Shown: in pieces, positions 1 through 25,254 of the stretch
Layout of the letters: each line of letters opens with the position of its first letter
How positions within the stretch are numbered: position 1 is the stretch's first letter
Source of the DNA: Pampus argenteus
Taxonomy: Eukaryota; Chordata; Actinopteri; Scombriformes; Stromateidae
Assembly: GCA_036937835.1 (NCBI GenBank)
Contig: CM072878.1
Location: 19,846,001-19,910,000 of the forward strand
Direction: 5' to 3'
DNA length: 64,000 nucleotides
The notes under the pieces: generated by a model
What the model was told of the DNA's origin: nothing
Database searches by the model: none
The model's input: the letters and a program-made list of their open reading frames with translations, nothing else
Made by a program: the position numbers and the translations under genes

Positions 1-3000
1 TGGAGACGGGGTACAGGAGCTGGACCGGGGTGGGGGGCAGACCTGAACCACCAACACATACAACACAAATAAACTTTACTTACAAGAAGAAGAGGGAGAA
101 GAAGAAGAAGAGGGAGGAGAAGAAGAAGAAGAAGAGGGAGAAGAGGGAGAAAGAAGACAAACTACATGATGAGATGACTGAAAAACTTGTTAATGTCCCT
201 CAAAGTTGGATATTAAAAAAAACTTTACATACTGAACATTATGAAATATAGGTAAACAGGCAGGTCAACAGGCAGGTCAACAGGCAGGGAAACAGGCAGG
301 GAAACAGGCAGGTAAACAGGCAGGGAAACAGGCAGGGAAACAGGCAGGGAAACAGGCAGGGAAACAGGCAGGGAAACAGGCAGGGAAACAGGCAGGGAAA
401 CAGGCAGGGAAACAGTTGAGAGCTGATTGGTTACCGGGGACTCTGGAGCGCAGAAAATAGAGGAACTTCCCGTTCTTAGAGTGCATGATGGCTCTTTCTA
501 TGAACTCCACCACTGAGTGACAACGGTCCTCAAACTTTGGATGACACCAGAGACTGAAGGTTCCTGCAGGAGGACAGAGGACATGCTGTTACATCCTGTG
601 TCCTTTAGACGTTAACACACACTAACAGACACTTCTGTAGGGGGGAGACATCTTTTTGATAGTTGCTTTTTTTCAGTTGCTGAATCTGATTCACATTTTT
701 ATTTTTTCTCTCATAAACGTGTGTGTGTGTGTGTGTGTGTGTGGTACCTCTGTAGTGCTCCATACGTGTGTGGTGCGTGACTCCCTGTGATCTGAAGCTC
801 AGGCTCAGGATGTATCGCGGGTCTGAACTGTCTCGAACCAGAAACGATCCGTCTGGTTTCCCCTTCAGCTTCATCTCTGCGTCCTCCCAGTTCATCGGCC
901 CCCAGTACCACCCACACTGCAAGCAAGCAAATACAGACACACACACACCTCTATTAACAACTCTATATGCTGACTCAATTTTAATGATGACGTAACTTTT
1001 ACATTTCTGAATAAATTAACCTTTTCCAGTTCTCTGAGGCTGGTGGCGAAGCTGCTGGCGTCGGGTCGGCTGAGGGGGCAGCGGGGGGCAAGTCGGGGGG
1101 GGAGGTGCTGACCGTCGGGACGCAGCGGGATCGGCCTCGGTAACCCTCGCAGGAACGTGTCTGACACACAGAAAGAGAGAACGCTTACATTACCATCATG
1201 GAATCAGGTGTAGTCGTCACGGCAACAGAAACACGTGTGCGTGCGAGTGTCACCGTTTAGGCTCAAGCTGTGTTGGATGGTGCCAAGAGAGGGGGGCAGG
1301 GCCAGAGGTCGGGGGGGCAGAGACTGCATCGACGCCCCCACGCTGCGCTCCAGGAAAGGACCCTGCTGCTGAGGAGGGCCGCTGAAATCATCTGGACCGC
1401 AAGAGACAAAGAAACAGAAACGAGTCACACCTGAGAGACACCTGCAGCCGACGAGAGCGGGACAGAAGAAGAAGGAAGGAAAAAAGAAGAAAAGAACGAG
1501 TACCGAGCAGACTGAGGCTCCGTCTGGGTGGAGGTGGAGGCGTTGGGGGGTGAAGAGAGTTCCCCCCCCTCCGAGAAATATCCACATCAACCAGAGACAC
1601 CGTCTCACCTGGAGACACACAAACACACACACACACACACACACAGCAGAGGAGAGAGCACGTTAGAGCAGACTGAACTGAAATGTTAGTGTTCAGCTTT
1701 CAAAGCAGAGAAGAAGAATGAAGAGCTGGAAACTTTAAATGACTGTGTGGACACACTGTGGATTTTAACCTCCATCACTGACACTGAAAGCACATTTGAA
1801 GCAGATCTTTGAACAGCCAGTATGAACAGGAGCAATGATTACAGTCACTGTTCATATGGACACCTGACTGATGCTTTAACACACTGACGGAAATCTATCA
1901 GTTTGGCCTTTAGTTCTGGACATAACAGTTTATTTTCAATATAACTGCACTCTATAATCATTATGATTAAATATATTATAACCAAATGAAATATTAAATA
2001 TTTATGTTTCGACCACCATCTTCTGATTGTATCTAAACAAAAACTCTGGAGCTGCTGCAGATCAGAGGAGACGCTGCAACCCTGAAAACAACCCCAGAGA
2101 AAACCTGCTCACACAATGTCAGGTAAAAATACCTCACCTGCACGCGCACGCACGCACACGCACGCACACACACACACACACACACGCACACACACACGTT
2201 CTTACCGGTGAAAGCAGGAGTGAAGGGCACCGGAGAGAAGGCACTGTGAGGTCTGGACACCTGCAGCCTGATGAAGAAACACGACAGAGTTTCACTATAC
2301 CTCATCATCATCATCCTCACCTGAAACCTCTACTGACACCTGGAGCTGCATCCATCAGTCCATCCAAAGAAAATTAATCTGCAAATATTTGGATCGATTC
2401 ATCGTTTAGTTTCTGTAAAAGCTCCTCAGCTGAGATAATCTTTTTTTTTTGTTTCTTTTCTCAACCAATCGATCAATCATGTAAATATACAGACAGCGTG
2501 CAGCTGAATACTGTTAGAACCATGTAAACAACGGTTACCAGGATACTGTTGCACATGTAAACAAACTTTAATCAACAACAAACACATTTAAGCTTTAAGC
2601 TTATTTGTTGATTTGTTGACTTTTGTTACCATTCATGTAACTTTTAATCCTCAGTATTCCTGCTGCTCTCACTCTATAAACTGTTAGAGGAAAGTGATTC
2701 TTTGTTTCCATGGTGACCAGCTGGTGACAGGTGAGATGACATCACAGTCCACCCTGTTTCATCATCACTTTACCAAAAAAATTTAATAATAAACACGGTT
2801 GCCATGGAGATGAGCTCCGTTTTATTTTTTGTTTTTATTTCTAAGTTTCAAAGGTCAAATATAAAAAAATGATGCCAGTGTCACCACGGCAACACCTCCC
2901 AAGCTGCAGGGGATGCTTATCGCCATGGCAATAGTTAATAAATAAGTTCCATAACAGCAGTTCCTGAAAGTTTCTGCAGTTTATTTTTAGATCAACAGGC

Positions 3001-6000
3001 AGGGGGTGGACAAAATAACAGGAACACCTTTAGCATCATGTTTACAGAGAGTTGAACTTTAATGAAGTACATTTATCTGTAAACCATCGTCTGGTAGCTA
3101 CAGAGATGTATTGTATTGATAAATGTATTGATCTAAATCATTCAATAACAATATTATTAATGATAATATTTAACCATCTGATGAATTCACATGATGTTCT
3201 GCAGAATACTCATATTGACAGATCAAATATTCTCCAGGACGAAGAGCCTGAACATGTGATCACCAACTCACCTTGAATTCATCACATCTCGCATTAAGTT
3301 AGAAACACTGGGTCTCAACCTGAGGGTCAGGACCCTTAGAGGAGTCACTGATTGATTCTGAGAGACTCTGAAACACAGCAAGGTGTTGTTTCACCTCCAG
3401 AATCTGCTCAGGTTTAAAATGTATTATTACCATCATCATCATCATTACTATATGCTACTCTGAAACCAGGGATGTCAATGATTCATCAATAATCAATGAA
3501 GACGGACATGTTTCAGTTGTTCAGTGTGAATATTTTCTGCTTTTTTCAGTTTGAATATTTGGAGACTTTTGACTCTTTAGACTCAACAATAAACAGATAA
3601 ATTGAAAAAACTAAACATGAATTTAGTCTTTAAAGGAGTTACTGTTATTCCCCCCCCCCCAAGTCAGTATTTAAAGTGTGGCATTGTTTTGTTGTCATGG
3701 CAACCACATGGGAAAATAATTGATTAGATGGAATAATAATTAATGCACATTCAAGAAATCTCTGTAATATTTGCAAAAGCTGCAATTTTACTAAATTACT
3801 GCAACTTGACTAGACTTCAAGCATGCATTAAGGACATAAAAAAATTGATGACCCACAATTTTCTGATGCTAAATTCAGATAAAACTGAAGTTCTCGTAAT
3901 AGGACCCAAACACCTTAGAAACTATCATTCCAGAGATTTAGCCTTAGATGGGATCACCCTGGCCACCAGCTCCACCGTAAAAAATCTTGGAGTTGTTTTT
4001 GATCAAGACTTGTCCTTTAATAACTATATAAAACAACTTTCGAGGACTGCATTCTTCCACTTGCGTAACATTGCCAAAATCAGACGCATCATTTCTCAAG
4101 CGGATGCAGAAAAACTAGTCCATGCATTTGTTACTTCTAGGCTGGACTATTGTAACTCTTTGCTATCAGGCTGCTCTAATAAGTCTATTAAGAGTTTGCA
4201 GCTGATTCAGAACGCTGCTGCACGTGTTCTGACAGGAACCAAAATCAGAGATCACATCTCTCCCATTTTGGCTTCCTTGCACTGGCTACCCGTTAAATCT
4301 AGAATAGAATTTAAAATTCTTCTACTAACATATAAAGCTCTTCATGGTCAGGCACCATCATATTTAAAAGAGCTCATAGTACCTTACCACCCCACTAGAA
4401 CACTGCGCTCCCAGGATGCTGGGTTCCTTGTGGTTCCTATAGTGTCTAAAAGTAGATTGGGAGCCAGAGCTTTCAGCTATCAAGCTCCTCTTCTGTGGAA
4501 TAAACTACCACTCTGTGTTCGGGAGGCAGACACGATCAACACCTTTAAGAGTAGACTTAAGACTTTCCTGTTTGATAAAGCTTATAATTAGGGCTGGCTC
4601 AGGTCATCCCTTAGTTATGCTGCCATAGAACTAGACTGCTGGGGGACTCACATACTCTCTCATTCTCTCTCTCTCCTTATCTATCCATCTATCTAATCCA
4701 TCTATCTATCATGTTACTAATTAAACTTCTTCCCCAGAGTTTCTGTGCTCTCTTGTCCAGCAGGTTCTTGTGGACTGTGTCTGCTGCTGTGGTCCTGCGT
4801 GGCGTCTACTGCATGTGTTGTCGCCGTCATCATTGTTGCCATATCCCCATTACAGTTTATAGTTATGTAATGATTTGCTGCTACTGTAATAATTCATCAT
4901 TCATTGTAACCTATTCTTATCATCCATTGTAATTCATTATAATTCATTGTGAGTGTACAATATGTGTGTGTTGATTTGTTCTGTACATGTGACATCATTG
5001 CACGTCTGTCCGTCCTGGGAGAGGGATCCCTCCTCTGTGGCTCTTCCTGAGGTTTCTTCCACCTTTTTCCCTGTTAAAAGGTTTTTTGGTGGGCAAGTTG
5101 TTCCTCACTAATCGAGGGTCTAAGGACAGAGGGTGTCACTCCCTGTACAGATTGTAAAGCCCTCTGAGACAAATGGATTTTGTGATTTTGGGCTATATAA
5201 ATAAAATGTGATTTGATTTGATTTGATTTGAACTTTACTGCAAAAAACCTCAACAGACGCGACGCGATTCGGACCAGTTGAGCCAACAAAAATGGCTGCC
5301 AGGGATCCCAAATGTTCCCAAACGAGGTTTTCAGTCAGTCACAAGAAAACAAGCCGATCGGTACGTACCTGGTGCTGTCGGGCTCCACGTTGCTGCAGCT
5401 GGACCCCCACACATCCAGCAGACTCCCCCCAGAAGAGGTGGATGAGCTCAGCGACGGCCGCTTGTCCAGCACCCCCCCCGGACCCCCACTGGAGCTCTTG
5501 GTTCTGAACAGCTTGCTGAGCCGGACCTTCAGGGACCCCCCCTTCTTGGACTTTCCCCGTGGCGTCTTTTCCCCCTCCCCTTCCAGAACCACCAGGGGAG
5601 AGGCGGACCGCCCCGCCCCCCCTGAGGCCATGCCGAGTTTGGGGGTGGTTGCCCGGCTCTGGGGCTGGGACCGGGACTGGTGCTGCTGCGGGGCATCGGG
5701 GGCATGGGGGGCAGGCAGCTGGACTGGGGGAGAGGGGCAGCTGCTGCCTTGGGGGGGGTGTACCGTGGTACCTAGGACGGCCAGCGTGGACCGGCAGCTC
5801 TGGTCCGTACAGACCCCCGCCTCCTCCGCCAGTCTGTGGACCTGCCGCATCAGACCACTCAGAGTCCCGACCCCCCCACCCGTTCCCCCTCGACCTCTCT
5901 CCCCTTTCTCAGTGCCCCCCCCCTCCCCGTTCGCCAGACCCCCCACCTCCTCAGACCCCAGCCCCTCCAGGACCAAGAGGGCGTCACTGGTCTCGCTCGG

Positions 6001-6906
6001 GTCCTCGCCCCCTGTCCCCGAGGCCAGGACACTGTGGCAGGAGCACCGAGGGAGGGGGGACAGCATGTCCTCACCACCCCCCTCCCCCAGCTGGCCCAAC
6101 CTCCGGGCTAGAGCCAGGACCGGGTCCTCGCCCCCGGTGGGGCGGTTCTTACGGGGCTCCAGCAGACCCAGACGCAGGGCCTGGTCCAGCAGGGAGGGGG
6201 GCCACTGAGCGAGCCGGTCTGTGAGGACCCGGTGTCGGTGGCACAGGACTGACCCGGACTCACTGTTCAGAGCCGGGACGCCCTGCTGGGTCTGGGTTCT
6301 CATGACCGGGTGCCACTGGGGTGGCTGCATGGTCTCCTCTTGGGGGGTGCAGTGATGGTTCTGGTCCTTCCCGCCTCCCGGACCGGGACCGGCTGTTGTG
6401 CTACCGGGACCTGGCCCTGTGTTCAGCTGTTGTCTTGGTCTCTCCCCCGAGGGGGGCGGCTCCAGCCCGCACTCTAGTATCCGGTCTCCGGACCGTAGCA
6501 GATTCTGAAACACCATCAGCTGGGCCCTGGACCCGGGCCCCCCCGTTCCGGGACCGTGCTGCACAGGGAAGTCCACGAACCGCTGAGCCGCCGCGGTGAA
6601 GTCCTCCTGCGGTGGGGGGGGCCGCGGCTCGGAACCCGGCGGGGACTCCGGCAACAGCAGCCCCCCGTCCAGCTCGCCTTTTCCGGGTAGCGGAGAGCTG
6701 TAGTGCGGAGAGGCCGAGCCGAGGCCCGGCGAGGGGCCGCTGGGCTCCACATCAAACCCGCCGCCGCGGTGCCCCAGCCCGGCCTTCACGGGCCCGAAGC
6801 CACCGGTCAGCAGGTCCTCCGGCTCGTCCAGCCGGTCGTACTCTGCCGCGGACACGAGCCGCATCAGCACGAAGTCCGGAGACAGTTCTTGTTGCGCGTC
6901 ATTCAT
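1..6906 (-). CDS. socs7: SOCS7, suppressor of cytokine signalling 7 (3' end cut by window edge)
   Basis: Adaptor with a proline-rich N-terminus, an SH2 domain and (off the left edge) a SOCS box; the family recruits Elongin B/C-Cullin5 ligases and binds phosphotyrosine and SH3 proteins. Exons in coding order: 6906-5369, 2267-2206, 1608-1504, 1391-1254, 1160-1021, 916-748, 563-435, 42-1. All seven introns are GT-AG and phases join without a break. About 774 codons are visible. Exon 1 holds a Pro/Gly-rich region and a conserved basic patch (KVRLSKLFRTKS). The SH2 domain starts near residue 662 (CGWYWGPMNW) and keeps the FLVR arginine (GSFLVRDSS). The final visible exon reads LPPTPVQLLYPVS, the linker that precedes the SOCS box in the family. 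Exon 1 is very GC-rich. The ATG at 6904-6906 opens the longest frame; a second candidate at 6514-6516 (MVFQNLL) resembles the start I recall for human SOCS7. Confidence 0.93.
43..434. other. socs7 intron: purine tract and minisatellite
   Basis: Intron between the last two visible socs7 exons. Positions 85-150 are a GAA/GAG purine-rich tract; the 12-base minisatellite fills 251-414. No other feature is seen. Confidence 0.7.
251..414. repeat. 12-base minisatellite in a socs7 intron
   Basis: About 13.7 tandem copies of a 12-base unit (gggaaacaggca, with ggtaaacaggca and ggtcaacaggca variants) occupy the 3' part of the intron between the exons at 435-563 and 1-42. The array ends about 20 bases from the splice donor of the upstream exon. 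Units abut without spacers, so this is a minisatellite and not a CRISPR array. The reverse strand gives a long Phe-Pro-Ala-Cys open frame that is only a by-product of the repeat. Confidence 0.9.
1609..2205. other. socs7 intron with a MITE fragment and CA repeats
   Basis: Intron upstream of the exon at 1504-1608. It holds a (CA)n run at 1620-1645, a 155-base fragment of the interspersed element described at 41119-41718 (here 1732-1886), and a mixed CA/CG repeat at 2145-2198 that abuts the next splice donor. Confidence 0.7.
1732..1886 (+). mobile_element. MITE-like element, 3' fragment (copy A)
   Basis: The stretch from the tttaaatgactgtgtggaca motif to the terminal ctttaacacactg motif matches, in reverse orientation, the first part of the full-length 600-base element at 41119-41718. 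Terminal repeats are not preserved here. Confidence 0.75.
3743..4591 (+). pseudogene. L2-like non-LTR retrotransposon reverse transcriptase, C-terminal part
   Basis: An uninterrupted 282-codon frame encodes the C-terminal part of a LINE ORF2 protein. Recognisable stretches are NSDKTEVLVIGP, a LGVVFDQDLSF block, SRLDYCNSLLSG, LQLIQNAAARVLTG, LHWLPVKSRIEFKILLLTYK and the ending FKSRLKTFLFDKAY. This series is typical of fish L2/Maui-type elements in the segment after the reverse transcriptase palm. The palm with its catalytic YADD-type motif and the endonuclease are absent, so the copy is 5'-truncated and cannot mobilise itself. It lies in socs7 intron 1, antisense to the host. The intact frame suggests a fairly recent insertion. 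Assignment to L2 rather than a related clade is by pattern only. Confidence 0.85.
4592..5231 (+). mobile_element. 3' UTR and ATTTG tail of the L2-like LINE
   Basis: The region downstream of the reverse transcriptase stop ends in gggctatataaataaaatgt followed by tandem gatttgatttg units, a LINE 3' tail. About 270 bases of this end (from about 4958) recur almost unchanged at 61566-61835, which confirms the family and marks its 3' boundary. Confidence 0.85.
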
Positions 6907-8415
6907 CCTGACAGGCTAACGGAAGCTAACGGGAGCTAGCTGCTCTTACATAACACCGATATAAATAAACAGCTGCGGAGCTAACGGCGGCTAGCTGCTG
7001 CATCCTCCCCGCTCCGCTAACCGGGCCGCTCGGCGGAGCACCGACCGACAGCCATCCACAGTCCGGACCGGTTTGTGACGGTAACGGTTCCGCTGAGCGA
7101 CTTTAGAACACGAACCGACATGAGAAACGCGCCCGGTGCCGCCGCTCAGTCCGCTAGCTGTTAGCCTCCTACCGACTCATCCTCCGGTGAGACAACAAGG
7201 ATGTGATGATGGAGGCGCACGGGGCGGCTGCGCAGCGGCGGCATCAATAATCGATCGATGCTGATTGATCACAGAGGCTCGTGCACGCTGGTGCGTGTCT
7301 GGAGCTCCGTAAACAATATTGAACATTTTCTGACCTAATTTAAGTTGAAAAAACAAAAACCAAGAATTTTCAGCATTTTGACTCCAAACTTTGCAAAGTT
7401 GTCTGATTGATCACATTTTCTCCTCTATGGTGGCCCTGAGTGGGGGAATCTGTCCGTATGTCCTCGGTGTATTTCGGGAACGGTTCATCCGATTTGCTTC
7501 ACACTTGTCCGGTGTATTGATGGCGACCCCGTGAAGTGTCCAATATGGTGAAATTTGGACACAAGACACATTCAGTATTAATAAACTGCAAGCAAACAGC
7601 AGCCACTCAGCTCTGTGTACACTGCATACACTGTCACATGCAGTGGGGTGGGGCTTCAATGAAGTTCAGTGTTGATGTTAACTTTTATTTTAATAAACTT
7701 TGAATATCATATTATATCATCATAATAAAATAAGAGAGAAAGAATACAGATTTTGTAAACAATACTTGTTTATTCTAAACTCGATATTTTTAAGGGACTT
7801 TGGTAACATGTAGGCTGTAACTACCTGATCCGAATTTATCAGTTATCTTCTGACAAGGATTTAGCTTTTGATTAGCATTTTTAAAATTATCTGCATTCAT
7901 ATGCATATATTTGTTTATAGAGATCAGCTGAAATGTTCTCAAGTTGCTAATTGGACTGTAAACAACGGCTGGCTGATGCACGGAGGAGGAAGTCTGGATA
8001 TCCGTTACCTGGATATTCACTTGCTACACAAGAAGCCCTGAAATATTGGGCGTTGCCCCCAGAATCTGTGTGAACGAGCTGCAGAGAGCAAAGTTAGCAT
8101 GACATTGATTTTCCCACATGTATTGGAAATACATCAGCTTCAAATAAACCAGAATGTTCCTTTAATTATATGTAATGTTAATAAAAATATATGAAAGTAT
8201 GGAAAATCAATACAAATAATTAATAAGCACTTATTATAAGATCCTTAGTACATAATCAATTATAATAATGTATAAATATAACAATAAGTAAACAATAGCA
8301 AACAGCATAAAGTTAAACAAAAACACAACAATGGGTGTAGACCAGAAAAACAGTATTTGGTACTAATTATAAGTATGATATTCATGGCATGATAAAACAT
8401 GATCAGGTCACATGT
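6907..8415. promoter_or_regulatory. socs7 5' flank and promoter, then intergenic DNA
   Basis: Positions 6907-7250 are GC- and CpG-rich and lie directly upstream of the socs7 start, so they probably hold the 5' UTR and a TATA-less promoter (transcription to the left). The stretch contains many GCTAAC/GCTAGC words (6915-6955, 6980-6992, 7152-7165). From about 7400 the sequence is AT-rich; 7405-7640 looks like a degraded interspersed repeat, but I cannot name it. No gene is seen in 7260-8415. Confidence 0.5.
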
Positions 8416-8497
8416 CGCTGCGAGCAGGGTTCGAACCTGCGCGGGGAAACCCCATTGGATTTCAAGTCCAACGCCTTAACCACTCGGCCATCACAGC
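8416..8497 (-). tRNA. tRNA-Ser (anticodon UGA)
   Basis: Read on the minus strand, the 82-base sequence begins GCTGTGATGGCCGAGTGG and folds as a class II tRNA. The acceptor arm GCTGTGA pairs with TCGCAGC and is followed by discriminator G. The anticodon loop CTTGAAA gives UGA, there is a long variable arm typical of serine tRNAs, and the T arm carries GGTTCGAACC (B box). The A box TGGCCGAGTGG is intact. A TTTT terminator lies about 20 bases downstream. There is no intron. It sits alone between socs7 and kpnb1. It looks functional. Confidence 0.95.
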
Positions 8498-8974
8498 TAC
8501 GGCAGATAACAGTGACATCCATCAAAACTACTCATGTTTCTGTATTCATAGATTTAATATGAGTCATTTAAATCCCATCACTGTCCTTGTTTTAAAGTGA
8601 CTGTGATAATGAAGGAGGTATGGAGGCCCCGAGGTACAACACATTTCCCAAAAAACAGTGAAATGATACTTTTATAACTTATGCAAACAAGTTATTACAT
8701 TAGATTATTAATACTGAAGCATCAAAAAATCATTTTTGCAATGATTTTTTTTCTGAAATATTGGATCATTTATTGAAATGAAACCATGTAAGAAGTTTAG
8801 AGGTAAAAATCCTTTTTACCTTTTTATTCTGTAGATTTATTCTAGTATTATAGTCTATTTAATGTTCAGATGTCTATTTTTACAGCAGGAAACATCTCAG
8901 GCACAACTCCACCCGTTTTATTTTGTCTCAGGTGTGTGTGTGTGTGTGTATTGGGTGAAGAAACAGTAGAGAGT
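8498..8974. other. AT-rich spacer between the tRNA gene and the kpnb1 3' end
   Basis: AT-rich DNA with a short (GT)n run near 8935-8949. I see no gene or clear element. Confidence 0.6.
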
Positions 8975-9384
8975 TCAGTACAATATAGACTTTATTAGTT
9001 CACTAAAGTTGAATATGAAATAAAAAGCAGATTGGCTTTAAATGATTCACAATTCAGTAATAATTGAGTTTACAGGTTCATCACGTCAACACAGGAAGCA
9101 TGTTCTCCCTGCGGCTGCCGCCCTCCGAGGCCGGACTCGCGCCACTTATTCAACAAGATTTTTAATTTAAACCAGATTCCAGACATTTTTCTCAGGTTTT
9201 GAGTTCCAGCTGATGTTTGATTGATGACAAAGTGAAGTGCGTCCAAACCTGGAGACGAGACGGCACCGAGCGTGCTCGCAGGTTTCTCTGCAGCGTCTGA
9301 ACTTCACACTACAAACTCAATGTCCCAACAGAACTCAGTCAGCGAGGAGCGGCCGCGAGCTGCTACCAAACAAGCAATGAAGTG

Positions 9385-9422
<38 letters not shown>

Positions 9423-10510
9423 ACAAAAAAAATAAAAATCATGGTTCTTTGTGGCGTTGAGTAAACAAACCAACAGTGGGAGGTGGTCACCGAACTGAAG
9501 AGTCAAAGTCCAAAACGTTCATCAGTCCAGGAGTCCAACAGACGACAAAGAAGAACCGAAACCACCAGAACTGCTCGGGGAATGTTTCATATTATTTTAT
9601 TGTTTTTTTGTTTGTTTTTTTTTTACTTTATTTTCATCATAGCAATGGAAAAATATAACCTTATACAAACGTCTTCAATTCTCTGAATTCTAATTTTTTT
9701 TTCTTTTTTTAAACAAGCAAAAATGGTGAGTGACCCGTTCCCAAACCAAGTGCAGCGGGGAAATAAAAACTTAACGCTCCACCAGCAGCTCACGCCATGT
9801 TTTATTTTCCATTTGGCACTCGCTCCTCTGAGGTTTCCACAAGTGTTTCAAGTCGGTTTCTACTTTATCTGAAGGAATTTTAGTGCTGTAGTTGTTTGGA
9901 TGAGATGGGACAGGTGGAGGCGTTTGTTGTCCGCAGATCTCTGTCGCTGGCTCACCATCAAACGTTGCGACCACAGAGTGCTTTAGAGGAAGAAGAAGAA
10001 AATAAGAGCAACAAAAATCCAAAAGTTTCCACAGAAGTCCTTAAAGTCAATTTGTTTTATCTTTGATTCGACAAAAGTCTTTATTTTTCTGTTTTGTTTC
10101 CCCTCCCCTCCTCCCCCGGGGGGAGGGGGCTCAGCGTGGAGGGTGGCGGGTCATTGACGTCATCGTCGTGTCGTAGGAGATGTTGGCGAGCCCGGCTACA
10201 GCGAGAGAGGTGGATTGTGGGAGGGGGGGCTCAAAGGTGTTTGTTTGTTTTAGGGTAGTCAAGAGTCCAGTCCACAGGCCGTCCAGGAGAAGGGGGGTGG
10301 GGGTGTGAAGGTGGGGTCGTCGCCTGCTGGAACCGAGGGTGGTGTGATGTCATCGTCTCGCTCGCTCACACACAGACACTCATCTCACACTTCACTTCTG
10401 TTTGCAGCGAACCATCGCCACAAACACAGAAGAGTTCGTTTCAGTGGGCAGTTTGTCCTCGTTGTTCTCGCTAATCTCGCTCTCTCTCTCTCATTTCCCC
10501 GCCACCAAAA
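8975..10510 (-). other. kpnb1 3' UTR (last exon)
   Basis: The last kpnb1 exon begins at 10511 after the acceptor gtgtttcag; only its first base is coding. The rest, down to about 8975, is the predicted 3' UTR, ending about 15-20 bases past an AATAAA signal on the minus strand (8991-8996). It contains a 30-base homopolymer (A on the plus strand, about 9388-9419) and a G/C-rich stretch at 10100-10150. The exact cleavage site is inferred. Confidence 0.65.
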
Positions 10511-23666
<13,156 letters not shown>

Positions 23667-24000
23667 TCCACCGGCAGCCTCTCTCTCTCTCGCGTGCGCT
23701 CTGTCTCGGTTTCGGTTGCCTCGCAGCAGATTATATTTCTTCCACGGAGCTCCGTCAGTGGCGCCGCAGGGCGGGTTCAGGCGGAGGGACCCGGTGCTAG
23801 TACGGTGTGTTTCACTTGGATGGGGCGGGAAACGTTAACGGTAGCAAAGAGTAATGTCCCATTCACATCCTGTGCCGTCGGAGGGAAAGGGCCGCGCGCT
23901 GCTCTCCCGCGGAAGGATATCACGCGCTGACGGGGCGACGTGCTGCCTTCAAGGGCCGCAGGACACTTTGAAGTCGTGCAGGTTGGGCGGAGGCGACAAA
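23667..24000 (-). promoter_or_regulatory. kpnb1 5' UTR and promoter region
   Basis: GC- and CpG-rich DNA immediately upstream of the kpnb1 ATG (23664-23666). There is no TATA box at a sensible distance, as expected for a broadly expressed CpG-island gene. The transcription start cannot be placed from sequence alone. Confidence 0.5.
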
Positions 24001-25254
24001 CAACACAGCAAGAAAAAGTACTTACACAAAAAACGTATTCGGATCCTTTACTGCAGTACCAATACAGCAGTGTAAAAATACTCCATTACAAGTTATAGTC
24101 CTGAATGAAAAATCGTATTACAGTAAAAGTACATAAAAAGTGAGCTTTATGTAGCTAAAGTACTGCAGTAACAGTACATAAGTATTGTGATCTTGATGTA
24201 GTTAAAGTGACTGATATATTATTATATATGACATCATTAGATTATTAATACTGAAGCACAGTTTGAACTTGGTTCATGATAAATATTATTTACATAATAT
24301 TTGTTTAATTAAACCAGATTTTACAAGATGGGACCTTTTTAGGTTTCTGTTACTGATTTTAAAGATAATTTATCCACCTTCAGTTAACAGATGACTGAAG
24401 ATTTTCTCTCCTATCTCCTTTATCTTTATCAGGATTTTCGAAAATTAAAAGTTTGTGGTTTTTTCAAACCAGAAAGTTTGTGAGAAAATAAAGTTTACGA
24501 GGAGCATTTGAATACATCATCAAACTCCTCCTCATCCTCTCATGCGCCACCCCGTTTGCTCCTCTGTGTACGCGCCACATCTCTCGCGCACGCACACGTT
24601 CATGTGTCTGACTTCCAATTTTTGTTTTTCGACCAAAAAAAGCTTTCAAATGCGTGTTTATGGTTCTGGAAGTGCAAACATAATGAATATTTTAAAAAAA
24701 AAAATCTGTTTTTGACTTTAATTACCAAAAAAATACATATATTTTAAAAATCCACAAATAAATAACTAAGTTAAAGTTAATAAGTCTATTATGATTGTAA
24801 ATAAATTCTATGGAAAGACCAACAATGAATTGGTCTTTTATTATTATTATGTTGTGTAACATTAATCACTTCCACTGATACTGCAGTTGATGAACTGTGT
24901 TTTCCTAATAGGAATATTATAGTAACGCAGTATATGACCAAAAGTGTCTTTTAAACATTATAAACCGCCTCTTGGTTCCTGACACAGCTTTTATTTATTT
25001 TATCTTTATTCTTCATAGTTGACCTCTGGCCAGTAGCACTTAACTTACTGGTCATGATGTCATTTAACCAACAGAGGGGTCTACTTTTAATACAGTCCAG
25101 CCCCTCATTTCAGCCAATAAACTGCTATCTCATTGTGGTTTTCCTGTAGGCCCCAGAGGATCATATATACACTATATCTTTATACACTGGAGTGATGATC
25201 GTTGTCTGAGGCTAAATACCACTGAAACATGTTTGTGTAGATTCTCACTCATCC

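Larger units (their letters stand above)
2268..5368. other. socs7 intron 1 with a LINE insertion
   Basis: This 3.1 kb first intron carries the L2-like retrotransposon piece described at 3743-5231, a poly-C run near 3650-3660 and AT-rich DNA without coding signals. Short GTTGCCATGG-like words occur near 2797 and 2922. I see no additional socs7 exon; exon 1 and exon 2 join in frame directly. Confidence 0.6.

Noticed and set aside
251..414. Possible CRISPR-like array
   Set aside because: Direct 12-base units abut with no unique spacers, in a vertebrate intron; it is a minisatellite.
5365..5369. Alternative socs7 exon 1 donor four bases further on (gtac|gtaccg)
   Set aside because: It is a poorer donor than cag|gtacgt, and the chosen donor joins in phase to the acceptor at 2268 to give the conserved SAFSPV segment.
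5312..6224. Long plus-strand open frames (298 and 221 codons) opposite socs7 exon 1
   Set aside because: They are antisense to a well-supported coding exon, Pro/Arg-rich because of its GC content, and show no family resemblance.
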